From assembly GCA_017525875.1 (NCBI GenBank), contig JAFXSG010000002.1, positions 1 to 41,613 on the forward strand: a stretch of 41,613 nucleotides of DNA, in the 5' to 3' direction. This DNA comes from Clostridia bacterium (GTDB lineage Bacteria; Bacillota; Clostridia; Christensenellales; CAG-138). The translations under genes and the position numbers were made by a program. The notes under the pieces are model-generated. The model saw only the letters and a program-made list of their open reading frames with translations, was not told where the DNA came from and ran no database searches. Numbering within the stretch: the stretch's first letter is position 1; each line of letters starts with the position of its first letter. Below, in pieces: positions 13,909 through 21,344 of the stretch.

Positions 13909-14636
13909 TATAGACCGGCTCCTTTGGCACCGTTTTTCCTTTGCCCGTAAATGTGTTCGGGCAACAGAAAAGGCAGATCATTCCAGGTTGCCCGGCTCTT
14001 TCCTCTCATTGTCAATACGCGATCATTACGATAGCCGAGAGTGCCGTAACCATCGAGGCCGGGAACAATGGAAAGTGTTTCCGAAGGGAGATATAAAGTG
14101 TTGGAGCTGTTTTCCAAGCGGCTGACAGAGGAATGCGGATGCCATGGAAACTTTGAGATCAGGCTTTTATCGGAAACTATATCGCCAATCTGCAAATATC
14201 CGTATATGACATGCATGTCGGAATGATCATAGAAATCCCCGGTATTCCTGCGAACGAAACGAAACTTTCCATCGTGCAGTTCCACTCTTCTGAACCATCC
14301 AAAGAAAAGGAAAATATCGCCGACTTCAACGTTTGCGTTGCTCAGAACACCTTGAGCTGCTCCTATTTGACCAAAAGCAGGAGTCCAGTTCGGCACCGGT
14401 TTCTGGCGGCAGTTTTTCCGAATATCGGGATCGACGTGACATTGGCCGAACTTTTTACGGGGAGCAAGTTGATGCAATATTTCGGAATAGGAGAGCCTGT
14501 CATAGGTCAATTCATCATAAAGCATATTATCATCCGATGGGATCGGCATTGACAAAAGGGTCCCGTCGGGCATGATCGGGCTGGGCATGCCGCCGTTAGC
14601 TGAATCAAAACCTTTTCGTGAAAGTATGATCTTCAT
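13830..14636 (-). CDS. Nmad3-like nucleotide-modification-associated protein
   Basis: A 268-aa soluble protein. Its start MKIILSRKGFDSANGGMPSP followed by PDGTLLSMPIP matches, from memory, the Nmad3 (nucleotide modification-associated domain 3) family. That family was described computationally near DNA base-modification systems; biochemistry is lacking. Other features are HVDPDIR, a Gly/Phe segment VGDIFLFFGWFR and a C-terminal part with HIYGQRKNGAKGAGLYYGGIWQE. ATG 14636 has GGGAG eight bases upstream. It is a single-gene unit with the conserved promoter 14694-14722, transcribed toward and overlapping by 79 bases the 579-aa gene. Confidence 0.72.
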   Translation of the reverse strand: MKIILSRKGFDSANGGMPSPIMPDGTLLSMPIPSDDNMLYDELTYDRLSYSEILHQLAPRKKFGQCHVDPDIRKNCRQKPVPNWTPAFGQIGAAQGVLSNANVEVGDIFLFFGWFRRVELHDGKFRFVRRNTGDFYDHSDMHVIYGYLQIGDIVSDKSLISKFPWHPHSSVSRLENSSNTLYLPSETLSIVPGLDGYGTLGYRNDRVLTMRGKSRATWNDLPFLLPEHIYGQRKNGAKGAGLYYGGIWQELVINESEGLIDWAKSIIQ

Positions 14637-14693
14637 ATTCGCTCTCCCATTTTCCATCGGTTACGGTGATTTGCAAACCGACCGGACTTAACA

Positions 14694-14722
14694 AGTTTAT
14701 CATATCTGCAAGCTTGATTCAA
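14694..14722 (-). promoter_or_regulatory. Conserved array promoter, copy 3
   Basis: On the minus strand TTGAAT (14722-14717), 17 bases, then TAAACT (14699-14694), extended -10 TGA. The spacer end GCAGATATGA and the following TTGTT match the promoters at 9328 and 6118. It drives the Nmad3-like gene. Confidence 0.75.
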
Positions 14723-14739
14723 TGATTTGAAAATGAATA

Positions 14740-14763
14740 GGGCTGCGCCTTTCGGCGCAGCCC
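14740..14763. terminator. Terminator, twin of 809-832
   Basis: Stem GGGCTGCGCC / GGCGCAGCCC, loop TTTC. It is identical to 809-832 except for one loop base. It ends the minus-strand transcript of element 1 before the Nmad3 promoter. Confidence 0.8.
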
Positions 14764-14780
14764 TTCCTGTCAATTAGTCC

Positions 14781-15131
14781 TTACTCCTCATCCTCCTCTC
14801 CGTCGTCCGGTTCGTCCGGCGGGGGAGCAATCAGCTCGACGCCGCGGAGGTAGATGCGGGGGCTCTTTTTGCCGCCGCGAAACGTGAGCTCGACCGTGGA
14901 GCCTGGGTCGATCTCGCCGAGGCCGAGGTAGTTGCCGTCGTTCTGAAACGCGGAGGCCATGATCTTCCGCCCATCCTCGAGGGTGAAGAAGGCGGTTAGA
15001 TTCATCCTGCCCCACATCTTGTTGTCGAGCACGGCGGTGAAGGTGCCTTCCTCGTCGATGAAGCTGTAATCGGCGAAAACGAAGTCCGTCCTGTACATCT
15101 GGTAGTGTGATTTTGCTCTTGAATTGCTCAT
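14781..15131 (-). CDS. Small acidic-tailed protein of element 1
   Basis: A 116-aa soluble protein of unknown function. The body looks like a small beta-barrel (TAFFTLEDGRKIMAS, VELTFRGGKKSPRIYLRGVEL), reminiscent of single-strand-binding or OB-fold proteins, though that is only a visual impression. The C-terminus is a strongly acidic tail (PPPDEPDDGEEDEE), which SSB-like proteins also have. ATG 15131 is chosen for AAAGGAG upstream. Element 2 has no visible counterpart inside the window. Confidence 0.68.
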   Translation of the reverse strand: MSNSRAKSHYQMYRTDFVFADYSFIDEEGTFTAVLDNKMWGRMNLTAFFTLEDGRKIMASAFQNDGNYLGLGEIDPGSTVELTFRGGKKSPRIYLRGVELIAPPPDEPDDGEEDEE

Positions 15132-15179
15132 AATTCTCCTTTCCGGGGCCGCGCGGGAAAGCACGGCCTCTGTTATTTG

Positions 15180-15581
15180 TTACGAGAGCACAAGCTCCCG
15201 GATGACCTGTTCCTCGGCGCGGGCGCGGCAGGAATCCATCGCCTGCACCCAGCCGAACCAGTCGCGGACCTTGAGCTCCTCGGTCACGCCCTCGGCCTTT
15301 GCCAGCCGGTCGGTGATACGCTCGATCATCGCTGTTGCATCGTCGTTGACGGCCTTGAGGTGGTGCTCGAGCGCTCCGGTGTACAGCAGCTCAAGGAAAG
15401 CGTCCGTGTTATGTTCCCTGAGATACTTTTTGCGCATCCGGCCGAAGCGACCGACGTCGCCCACGGGCTCATCGGGAGCGCCGAGGCGCGGGTAGTAGTA
15501 ATCGCCTATGAGGTCATAGGTCAGTCCGTTTTCCTCGTCACGGATCGTGACGGGGAGTTCTCCTGTGATGGGTCGTTTCAT
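15180..15581 (-). CDS. tnpV: TnpV-family protein
   Basis: A 133-aa protein of the TnpV family found in clostridial mobilizable elements such as the Tn4451 group; its function is not established. It shows the family pattern ENGLTYDLIGDYYYPRL, a GRFGRMRKKYLREH block and a C-terminal helical region ending RARAEEQVIRELVLS. ATG 15581 has AAGGAG upstream. The homologue in element 2 (37386-37781) matches over the full length. It lies 16 bases after the stop of the TnpV-like gene. Confidence 0.85.
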   Translation of the reverse strand: MKRPITGELPVTIRDEENGLTYDLIGDYYYPRLGAPDEPVGDVGRFGRMRKKYLREHNTDAFLELLYTGALEHHLKAVNDDATAMIERITDRLAKAEGVTEELKVRDWFGWVQAMDSCRARAEEQVIRELVLS

Positions 15582-15597
15582 AACAGTCTCCTTCCGG

Positions 15598-16140
15598 TCA
15601 AGCGATCTCTTCCTGCCATTCGTGCAGCAGCTCCCCGGCGACCTGCTCGATCGCTCGTTCAAGGCATCTGTACCGGAACCTTGCCAGCACAACAACGTCC
15701 GTTTCGCCGCGCACCTCTTCTTTGTTCTCTTGCATCAGCTGCTCCGTGAGCGCGAGGGCCCGCTTGCAGCCTTTGGATTCTTCCGCGCCGATATCGAGCG
15801 GGAGGGTGCAGGTCGCGGCGAGCTTCGCGTACAGCGGGATGTTGTATCCGCGGAGAAAGTCGAGGCGCATGCGTCCGAACTTATGAAGGTCTTCGATGCC
15901 GAGCACGGCGGAGATCAGTTCGATCGGCGGGTCGATCGGCCTCATACCGGGCTCGAAGAACCTCTTGGGGAGCTTTGCGTGCTTTACGTCTTCCGCATAG
16001 TAGGGATCATAGCTGCCCTGTTCGAGGTTGAGCCGGTATTCGACGCCTTCAAACTGATCGTCGCGGATCGCGGCGGGCAGCGCGTCATAGTCGAGGGGGA
16101 CGGGGGAATAGGTAAGGTCGGTTTCGTCAATGTATGTCAT
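15598..16140 (-). CDS. Second, divergent TnpV-like protein
   Basis: A 180-aa soluble protein. The central block PPIELISAVLGIEDLHKFGRM, then R-x-DFLRGYNIPLYAKL, parallels the RMRKKYLREHN region of TnpV, and the C-terminal helices (RYRCLERAIEQVAGELL) parallel its RARAEEQV end. It therefore looks like a diverged TnpV with a longer N-terminus. ATG 16140 is chosen for AAAGGAG nine bases upstream; the start lies inside the last codons of the relaxase gene (14-base overlap), indicating translational coupling. Element 2 lacks this gene: there the relaxase gene overlaps tnpV directly. Confidence 0.72.
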   Translation of the reverse strand: MTYIDETDLTYSPVPLDYDALPAAIRDDQFEGVEYRLNLEQGSYDPYYAEDVKHAKLPKRFFEPGMRPIDPPIELISAVLGIEDLHKFGRMRLDFLRGYNIPLYAKLAATCTLPLDIGAEESKGCKRALALTEQLMQENKEEVRGETDVVVLARFRYRCLERAIEQVAGELLHEWQEEIA

Positions 16141-17311
16141 GTTGTGTCTCCTTTCGGTTTTTATTTTGTTCATTGGCTTTTTGTTGTTTCTCTCTCGCCT
16201 CCGCAACGAGGTCATCGACGTATTCGTCGCCGAACACCCGGCGGAGGAGAGCGTAGTCTCGGGTCTGTTTGTGTAGTTGGTCGTTCTTTTCTTCGAGCGA
16301 AGTCAGCCTCTTTTCCAGACGGCGGTTCTCGTTTTCGAGCTCCTCGTTCTCGCCGCGCAGCAGGGCGATCTTGTCCCACGCCTTAACGCAGGAGACGAGC
16401 ACCGCACGAACGAGATCCTTGAGCCGTTGCACGAGCGGGACGACGAACCGCTCTCTGTAGTTCTTTGCGCTCATAAGCTTCGGAGGTTCGGGGACCGCAT
16501 AATCCTCATCGCGGCTGAGCTTGTACTCGACACGGTCGATCTCCTCGCCGGCGGTATCCGCGCTTTCGAGGCGGTGCTGTACCTCGGAGAGCTCGCCCTG
16601 CTTTGCGGCAAGCTCGGCTTCGAGCGCGGCGAGCTCCTTCGCCCGCTCCTGCTTCTTGAAGTCGAGCACGGAGAGGTGCTTTTCGTGAGTGCCCTTCTGC
16701 TCCCACTCGATGCCGTAACGCTCCATCACGGCGGCGAGGGCGTGTTTCTCGGACTCCGCCCACTGCGCCCATTCGGTGTCGCCGCGCGTGCCTCCCGTGA
16801 AGCCCTGCGCGGCGAGCGCTTGCTTGAGGGAAACGCGGGTATCGAGGCCGCGCTTGCTCCCGGTCGTGAACGGGACGAAATCGATGTGGATATGCGGCGT
16901 CGCTTCGTCCATATGGATGTGAGCGGAGTACACGCGGAGGTTCGGATTGCGGGCGGTGAAGCCCTTGAAGTACTCGTCAAGCACTTCCCTTGCCAGCTCG
17001 CCGTTTTCCGTTCCCGAGGCCATATTGTCCATATCGCCGATCTGCAGTATGATCTCGTGGAACAGCTTTTCCTGATGGCTTCCCCGGATCTTCTCATAGT
17101 AATCGGGGATTATCCTGTCCCTGCGTTTCTGCTTTGCGTTGTACCGCTCAAGCGCTTTGTCGAAGAGTTCGTGATAAACCTTTTTGAGGGGTTCATCGAT
17201 GTAACTGATGTTGTATCGGGTGCGCTCTGCATTCACGTTTTCCGCTATGAATTTGCGGCTGTTGTGGCTGGCGGAGCCCTTCCCGATCATTGCGCATATT
17301 GTTCTTCTCAT
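16127..17311 (-). CDS. mobV: MobV-type relaxase (Mob/Pre family)
   Basis: A 394-aa relaxase that would nick the element's oriT and lead its transfer. The N-terminal Mob/Pre domain contains NISYIDEPL, a helix with VYHELFDKALERYNAKQKR and the metal-binding motif HIHMDEATPHIHIDF (His131, His133, His140, His142). The C-terminal half is a long helical/coiled-coil region (about 200-250 and 320-365: ENEELENENRRLEKRLTSLEE). ATG 17311 has no good ribosome site, as in element 2. It is almost identical to the element 2 relaxase over the first ~230 residues and diverges in the C-terminal half. Confidence 0.93.
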   Translation of the reverse strand: MRRTICAMIGKGSASHNSRKFIAENVNAERTRYNISYIDEPLKKVYHELFDKALERYNAKQKRRDRIIPDYYEKIRGSHQEKLFHEIILQIGDMDNMASGTENGELAREVLDEYFKGFTARNPNLRVYSAHIHMDEATPHIHIDFVPFTTGSKRGLDTRVSLKQALAAQGFTGGTRGDTEWAQWAESEKHALAAVMERYGIEWEQKGTHEKHLSVLDFKKQERAKELAALEAELAAKQGELSEVQHRLESADTAGEEIDRVEYKLSRDEDYAVPEPPKLMSAKNYRERFVVPLVQRLKDLVRAVLVSCVKAWDKIALLRGENEELENENRRLEKRLTSLEEKNDQLHKQTRDYALLRRVFGDEYVDDLVAEAREKQQKANEQNKNRKETQHDIH

Positions 17312-17327
17312 GAAATGTACCCGGCGG

Positions 17328-17507
17328 TTAATGCCTTTGTTACTTTCTGCGAAAGTAACGCAAAAGCACTTTTGTCAGTCTTCGCCCGCCAAAAGTGCTG
17401 TTGCGCCCTGCGGGGCCGGCCCTGCCCACCGAAGGAGCGGAGGGGAAGCACTCTGCCTCCGCTCCTTCTTGAATAACGGGTTCCTTCGATAAACTCACCT
17501 TATCGCC
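17328..17507. other. oriT-like region of element 1
   Basis: A 180-bp non-coding block directly upstream of the relaxase. It matches 38960-39139 at all but about four positions while the flanks differ. It contains three stems: GTTACTTT/AAAGTAAC (17339-17359), AGCACTTTTG/CAAAAGTGCT (17365-17399), and GGAGCGGAGG / CCTCCGCTCC further right. Position beside mobV and strong DNA conservation fit an origin of transfer; the nick site is not identified. Confidence 0.7.
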
Positions 17508-17529
17508 ATGGTCGGGTTTACCGTCACGC

Positions 17530-17664
17530 GTGACGATAAAATTAAGTTTATCGTCACGCGATTTTATCCTTATCACATAACGGTTTTTGGCACATTCGAC
17601 CCCACAGCGTGACGATAAAACATGCAGTACCGTATTTATCGTCACGACCGTCACTTATCGTCAC
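17530..17664. repeat. Iteron cluster of element 1 (GTGACGATAAA)
   Basis: Copies of GTGACGATAA(A), in both orientations, lie at 17530-17540, 17547-17557 (inverted), 17609-17619, 17635-17645 (inverted) and 17654-17664 (inverted, first base changed). The last copy overlaps the stop codon of the RepA-like gene. A palindrome CGTCACGCGTGACG spans 17522-17535. Such arrays next to a RepA-type ATPase suggest a replication origin or autoregulatory site. Confidence 0.75.
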
Positions 17665-18806
17665 GCCTGCGCAATGACGAGCCGGATAACACGCCCTTCA
17701 TGGGTGCGCTTCGAAGCGCAGAGCACGCCGTGCTCCGAATACAGCCTTGAAGCATTCACGTTGAGCTTTCTGGAAAGGTGGTTCGCGGGCAGCTCGCTCC
17801 CGATCCTTTCCGCAAGCTCCGTGGCAGTCCCTTCCCAGTACGGCGCGTCGGCATTCACCAGCGCGGCAACCACGTCGAGCAGGGGCTCGGGCGGGTCCTT
17901 CCACAGCTCGGTCTCCGTTTCGGTGAGGTCGAACGTGCAGCTGTCGTAGCGGAAGAGCAGCTTGAAGCGGAGATCCTGCTGATCGCGGCCGACGATGTCG
18001 AGCGAAGCCTCGGGGCTTGTCCGCTTCTCCTTGCGGAGCAGGAACGCGCCGTCGGCCGAACCGAGCAGGCCCGTCGTGCCGGAGATCGTTTCGAACTTGT
18101 CGTCCGCGTCCTGCTTGCGGGTATGGTGCACGATCAGGATCGCGACCGGCGCCGCGTCCGACAGCGCCTTGAGACCCGCGATGATGCGGTAGTCGTTCGC
18201 GTAGCTGTACTTGTCGCCGTCGTCGCCGCGCACCTTCTGCAGCGTGTCGATGATGATGAGCTTCGTGTCGCTGTGCGCCTGGATGAAGCCTTCGAGCTGC
18301 TTCATCAGGCCGTTCTCCATGCTCTTCGCGTGGGTCGCGAAGTGGAGGTTTTCGGCACAGTCGACGCCGAACATGCGGGAGAGGCGTTTCTGCAGCCTCG
18401 CGTATTCATCCTCGAGCGCAAGGTACAGCACCGAGCCCTTGCGGACGGGCATGCCCCAGAGCGGGGTGCCCGTCGCGATCGCGTAGCCGATCTGCATCAC
18501 GAGAAAGGAGTTGCCGATCTTCGGAGCGCCGGCAAGCAGGTAGGTACCCGGGCAGAGGAATCCGTCGATGATCGGGATCCTCGGCACGAAGACGGTGTCC
18601 ATAAGGTCGGGCATACTCACGGTCTCAAGATAGCGGGGATCGAGCCTGCGCGGATCGAATTCGATCTCGCGCATAATTTCTTCATCATCGCTATTGAAAA
18701 AATCCCCGATATCTGCTATACTGTTAACCGTGGTTAGCGGTGACTGCCCCGTATTTGCGCCAACAGATACATCCCGGGCAGTCATCTTTTTTTCATCTTG
18801 GCTCAT
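17661..18806 (-). CDS. RepA-like AAA ATPase with altered Walker A
   Basis: A 381-aa RecA-fold (AAA_25/RepA-type) helicase-like protein, expected to unwind DNA at the element's origin. The Walker A region is GAPKIGNSF: residue 99 is Asn (AAC, 18512-18510) where the sister protein in element 2 has Lys (GAPKIGKSF). The Walker B-type strand is KLIIIDTLQKV, and ILIVHHTRKQ and the GTTGLLGSADGAFLL sensor region are intact. The C-terminal ~90 residues look like a winged helix and differ most from the sister. ATG 18806 has AAAGGAGG upstream. Loss of the P-loop lysine usually abolishes ATP hydrolysis, so the protein may be inactive. Confidence 0.88.
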   Translation of the reverse strand: MSQDEKKMTARDVSVGANTGQSPLTTVNSIADIGDFFNSDDEEIMREIEFDPRRLDPRYLETVSMPDLMDTVFVPRIPIIDGFLCPGTYLLAGAPKIGNSFLVMQIGYAIATGTPLWGMPVRKGSVLYLALEDEYARLQKRLSRMFGVDCAENLHFATHAKSMENGLMKQLEGFIQAHSDTKLIIIDTLQKVRGDDGDKYSYANDYRIIAGLKALSDAAPVAILIVHHTRKQDADDKFETISGTTGLLGSADGAFLLRKEKRTSPEASLDIVGRDQQDLRFKLLFRYDSCTFDLTETETELWKDPPEPLLDVVAALVNADAPYWEGTATELAERIGSELPANHLSRKLNVNASRLYSEHGVLCASKRTHEGRVIRLVIAQA

Positions 18807-19127
18807 TCCTGCCCTCCTTTCGCATGCCGCGGAGCGTCACGGTCATGAGCCTGATAGTCTCAAGGAGCCCGGGTTCGACCGTGTCTCCGGCGGAGAGCCT
18901 GCGGAGCTCCGCGAGCACCTCGGCGTGGACGTCCTTCAGGGCCTTGTAGACCTGCGGATTGCCCACGACGGTGATTTCCCTTCCCATGCAGCGGCGGTAG
19001 CAAAACTCCTGCTTCGGAAGGCCGGAGATCGCCACCGCCCGGTCGAGCTCCGCCGCCTGTTCGGGCGAAACGCGGAAGACGACCGATTTGCAGCGGAAGC
19101 GGTTGTATTCGTCACGTTCTTTCGCAT
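18793..19127 (-). pseudogene. MobC-like gene with a broken start
   Basis: The frame encodes AKERDEYNRF, then FRVSPEQAAELDRAVAISGL, PKQEFCYRRC and GNPQVYKALKDV, homologous along its length to the intact 108-aa protein at 40441-40767 (ribbon-helix-helix/MobC-like relaxosome accessory). The only nearby ATG (19127-19125) is one base out of frame: the sequence is ATGCGAAAG where ATGGCGAAAG would give M-A-K-E-R. A one-base deletion therefore seems to have removed the start. Translation could still begin at an in-frame GTG (19035), giving 80 residues without the DNA-binding N-terminus. A sequencing error is the alternative. Confidence 0.7.
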
Positions 19128-19128
19128 A

Positions 19129-20202
19129 TCAGCCCACCTTCCTCGCTTCGTCCAGCTTGTCCGCCATTTCACCCTGGATCGACGGGAACATGTGCGCGTA
19201 GCGGTACGTGATGTCGATGCTCTCGTGTCCGACGCGGTTCGCGATCGCGACCGCCGAAAAGCCCATGTCGATCAGCAGCGAAACGTGGCTGTGCCTGAGG
19301 TCGTGGATGCGGATCTTCTTCACGCCGGCGGCCTTCGAGCCGCGCGCCATCTCGTGCATCAGAAAACTGCGCGTGACGATGAAGATGCGGTCGTCGGGGT
19401 GCAGGTCGTAGATCATCGTGATCAGGTCACGCATCTCGTCGCGGAGGAAACCGGGCATTTTGATCGTCCTGTTGCTCTTCCGCGTTTTCGGCGTGGTCAC
19501 GACGTCCTGCTTGCCGATCCGCTGATAGGTCTTGTTGACCGTGACGGTGCCCTTCTCAAGGTCGACGTCCTTCGCGGTCAGTGCGAGCAGCTCGCCCACG
19601 CGGAGGCCGCACCAGTAGAGCATCTCAAAGGCGTAGTAGGCGAGGGGCTTGTCCATGATCGCTTCGGCGAATTTGAGGTACTCTTCCTTCACCCAGAACT
19701 GCATCTCCCCGGCCTCCTTCTGCCCGATCGAGCCGACCCTAGACGCCGGATTGAACTTCAGGTTGTAGTGCTTTACGGCGTGATTGAGCAGCGCGCTCAG
19801 CTGGTTGTGGACGGTCTTGAGATAGGTCTGCGAGTACGGCTTGCCCCTGGCGTCCCGGTAGCTCAGCAGCTCGTTGTGCCAGCGCATGACGTCCTTTGTA
19901 CTGATGTCCCGCAGCTTTTTGTGCTCGAAGTAGGGCAGCAGCTTCGTGCGGATCAGATGATCCTTCGAAAGCCATGTGCTGAGCTTGAGTCTCGGGCGGA
20001 CGTCCTTTTCATAGAGGAGCACAAAGTCTCCGAAGGTCAGATCGGGATCCTCCCGTGATTCGAGCAGGAATTTGCGCTCCCACTCCACCGCGTCTCGTCT
20101 GGTCTTGAACCCGCGTTTGCATTTCGCTTTGTTAACGCCGGTCCAGTCGTTGTACCTGAACCAGACATACCAGGTACCGTTTTTGTCTTTATAAGCCGGC
20201 AT
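19129..20202 (-). CDS. int: Tyrosine recombinase (integrase) of element 1
   Basis: A 357-aa site-specific recombinase for integration and excision. The N-terminal AP2-like DNA-binding part (1-45, GTWYVWFRYNDW) and a SAM-like core-binding domain (about 55-150) precede the catalytic domain. Catalytic residues seen are Arg201 (CGLRVGELL), Lys239 (TPKTRKSNRT), His300 and Arg303 (HDLRHSH), His326 (VGHES) and the nucleophile Tyr335 (ITYRYAHMF). All are present. ATG 20202 follows GGAGG and comes one base after the Xis-like stop codon (TGA-T-ATG), implying coupled translation. About 60% similar by eye to the integrase at the right edge of the window. Confidence 0.95.
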   Translation of the reverse strand: MPAYKDKNGTWYVWFRYNDWTGVNKAKCKRGFKTRRDAVEWERKFLLESREDPDLTFGDFVLLYEKDVRPRLKLSTWLSKDHLIRTKLLPYFEHKKLRDISTKDVMRWHNELLSYRDARGKPYSQTYLKTVHNQLSALLNHAVKHYNLKFNPASRVGSIGQKEAGEMQFWVKEEYLKFAEAIMDKPLAYYAFEMLYWCGLRVGELLALTAKDVDLEKGTVTVNKTYQRIGKQDVVTTPKTRKSNRTIKMPGFLRDEMRDLITMIYDLHPDDRIFIVTRSFLMHEMARGSKAAGVKKIRIHDLRHSHVSLLIDMGFSAVAIANRVGHESIDITYRYAHMFPSIQGEMADKLDEARKVG

Positions 20203-20203
20203 A

Positions 20204-20404
20204 TCATTCTTCCTCCTGTTCTTCTTCCGGATCATAAAATCTTTCGTAGAAATACTTTCTGTTGACCCTCCTCGGGATGGTCATGTAACCCTTTTCTCTG
20301 AGCTCGTCGTTCAGATCACGGATGATCTTGGATCCGTAAGCGTCCGAGATGCTGAGCATCTTCGCGATCTCGTGGGCAGTGATAAAGCGTTTTTCGTCTT
20401 CCAT
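20204..20404 (-). CDS. xis: Excisionase-like HTH protein
   Basis: A 66-aa DNA-binding protein. Residues about 8-40 form a helix-turn-helix (FITAHEIAKMLSISDAYGSK, then IIRDLNDEL), followed by a wing-like basic part (IPRRVNRKYFYERF) and an acidic tail (DPEEEQEEE). Size and place just before int fit an Xis or a small element regulator. ATG 20404 has GGGAGGTG upstream. It is preceded by a 12-codon leader frame (20449-20487). Confidence 0.8.
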   Translation of the reverse strand: MEDEKRFITAHEIAKMLSISDAYGSKIIRDLNDELREKGYMTIPRRVNRKYFYERFYDPEEEQEEE

Positions 20405-20448
20405 TCAGTTCACCTCCCTTCGAATGGATTTAAAAATGGCGGTAGTTA

Positions 20449-20487
20449 TCAAATACCGAAAACGGCATTTGACGGCGGACAGCGCAT
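20449..20487 (-). CDS. 12-residue leader peptide before xis
   Basis: The frame reads MRCPPSNAVFGI then TGA. It has a full-strength ribosome site (AAAGGAGGTGATCGCC before the ATG), as good as any gene here. It ends 45 bases before the xis start. A short, well-initiated frame ahead of xis-int suggests translation-dependent control; this is inference. Confidence 0.5.
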   Translation of the reverse strand: MRCPPSNAVFGI

Positions 20488-21151
20488 GGCGATCACCTCC
20501 TTTCTTGCGCGGGATTATATTCCGGGTCGGGCCGGAGCGGAAGCTCAAAAAATGAGCAGTTAAAAATCCTGCAAATCATTGACTTTTTTCTGCGCAACCC
20601 CCCGAAAACCCGCCCAAAAGCCGCATTTTTCGATCAAAAAATGATTAGTTTTCAAACAATATATTTTTTGCCTCGGACGGCGGCTCGCGGGCAGGTCCCG
20701 AAAAAACCCCTCTAATAACTAGCTTGAAAAAACGCCGTTTTTAAAGCCTGTGCTCACAAATATATTCTTTGACCTCTCAAAAACCCAATCGCCATATAGC
20801 TTTTTGAAAAAGCCGCAAAACCGGCGCTTTGCGTTATTTGAGCCAAAAGTCATGGAATTCAGACCCTTTTTTCCGGGAGAACATACCCTGGTTTCAAATG
20901 CGGTCGCTTTGGAGCAATTGCAGCAAAATCGCACCAGAAGCGGGTCCAGCTGACCGCATTGGGACCGAAACGCGGGCTTTCCGGCGCTTTGCAAAACTCC
21001 CCTCACTTATACCTGGCAAAAAAACAGGTGGGTGTTCGAAAGAAACAGGCCGTTTTGGTGAAATATATTTCCCGTTTCGCATTCCGCCGCCGCTTGTCCG
21101 CGATCGGCGGTGTATGATGTTGTTTGTCGATTATTCGATTTTCAAGGTGCA

Positions 21152-21186
21152 AAAAAGCCCCCGCTGCGCTGCTGCAGCGGGGGCTT
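21152..21186 (-). terminator. Minus-strand terminator
   Basis: Stem AGCCCCCGCTGC (21157-21168) / GCAGCGGGGGCT (21175-21186) with a 6-base loop, followed on the minus strand by TTTTTTG. It would stop minus-strand transcription coming from the LacI gene side. Confidence 0.8.
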
Positions 21187-21344
21187 CGGATACGTCGCGA
21201 TCGCGAGGAAAATACCCTCTATTCGCATACCGGCCGCGCACCCGGAATGATTCCCGGGTCGGGATCCGATATCAATTTGCTATCGTTTTGTGTTTTGACC
21301 TCTGAAAAACCCTTATTTTACAAGGCTTTTTCGCTTTGCGGTCA

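Larger units (their letters stand above)
14781..20600 (-). mobile_element. Integrative mobilizable element 1
   Basis: A tyrosine-recombinase, MobV-relaxase element read wholly on the minus strand: Xis-like, Int, MobC-like, RepA-like, iterons, oriT region, MobV, TnpV-like, TnpV, small orphan gene. It lacks type IV secretion genes, so it would be mobilized by a helper. Ends are uncertain: the left limit is set at the last element-like gene and the right limit in the AT-rich region beyond the leader peptide. I found no convincing pair of attachment repeats. A sister element begins near 37386. Confidence 0.75.

Noticed and set aside
17340-17654. Open frame upstream of mobV in element 1, matched by 38972-39295 in element 2
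   Set aside because: Identity is at the DNA level over the oriT-like block, while the predicted N-termini made of iterons are unrelated. There is no ribosome site.
18694-20058. Long plus-strand open frame (454 codons) opposite the integrase and MobC-like genes
   Set aside because: Antisense shadow of GC-rich genes. The minus-strand frames carry clear integrase catalytic residues.
14640-20740. Attachment repeats of element 1
   Set aside because: TCAATGATTTG occurs near both ends but in opposite orientation, which does not fit attL/attR of a tyrosine recombinase. No better pair was found.
20719-21006. 95-codon minus-strand frame in the long gap
   Set aside because: No ribosome site or known motif, and it lies in A/T-run DNA at an element edge. 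Kept only as part of the gap description.
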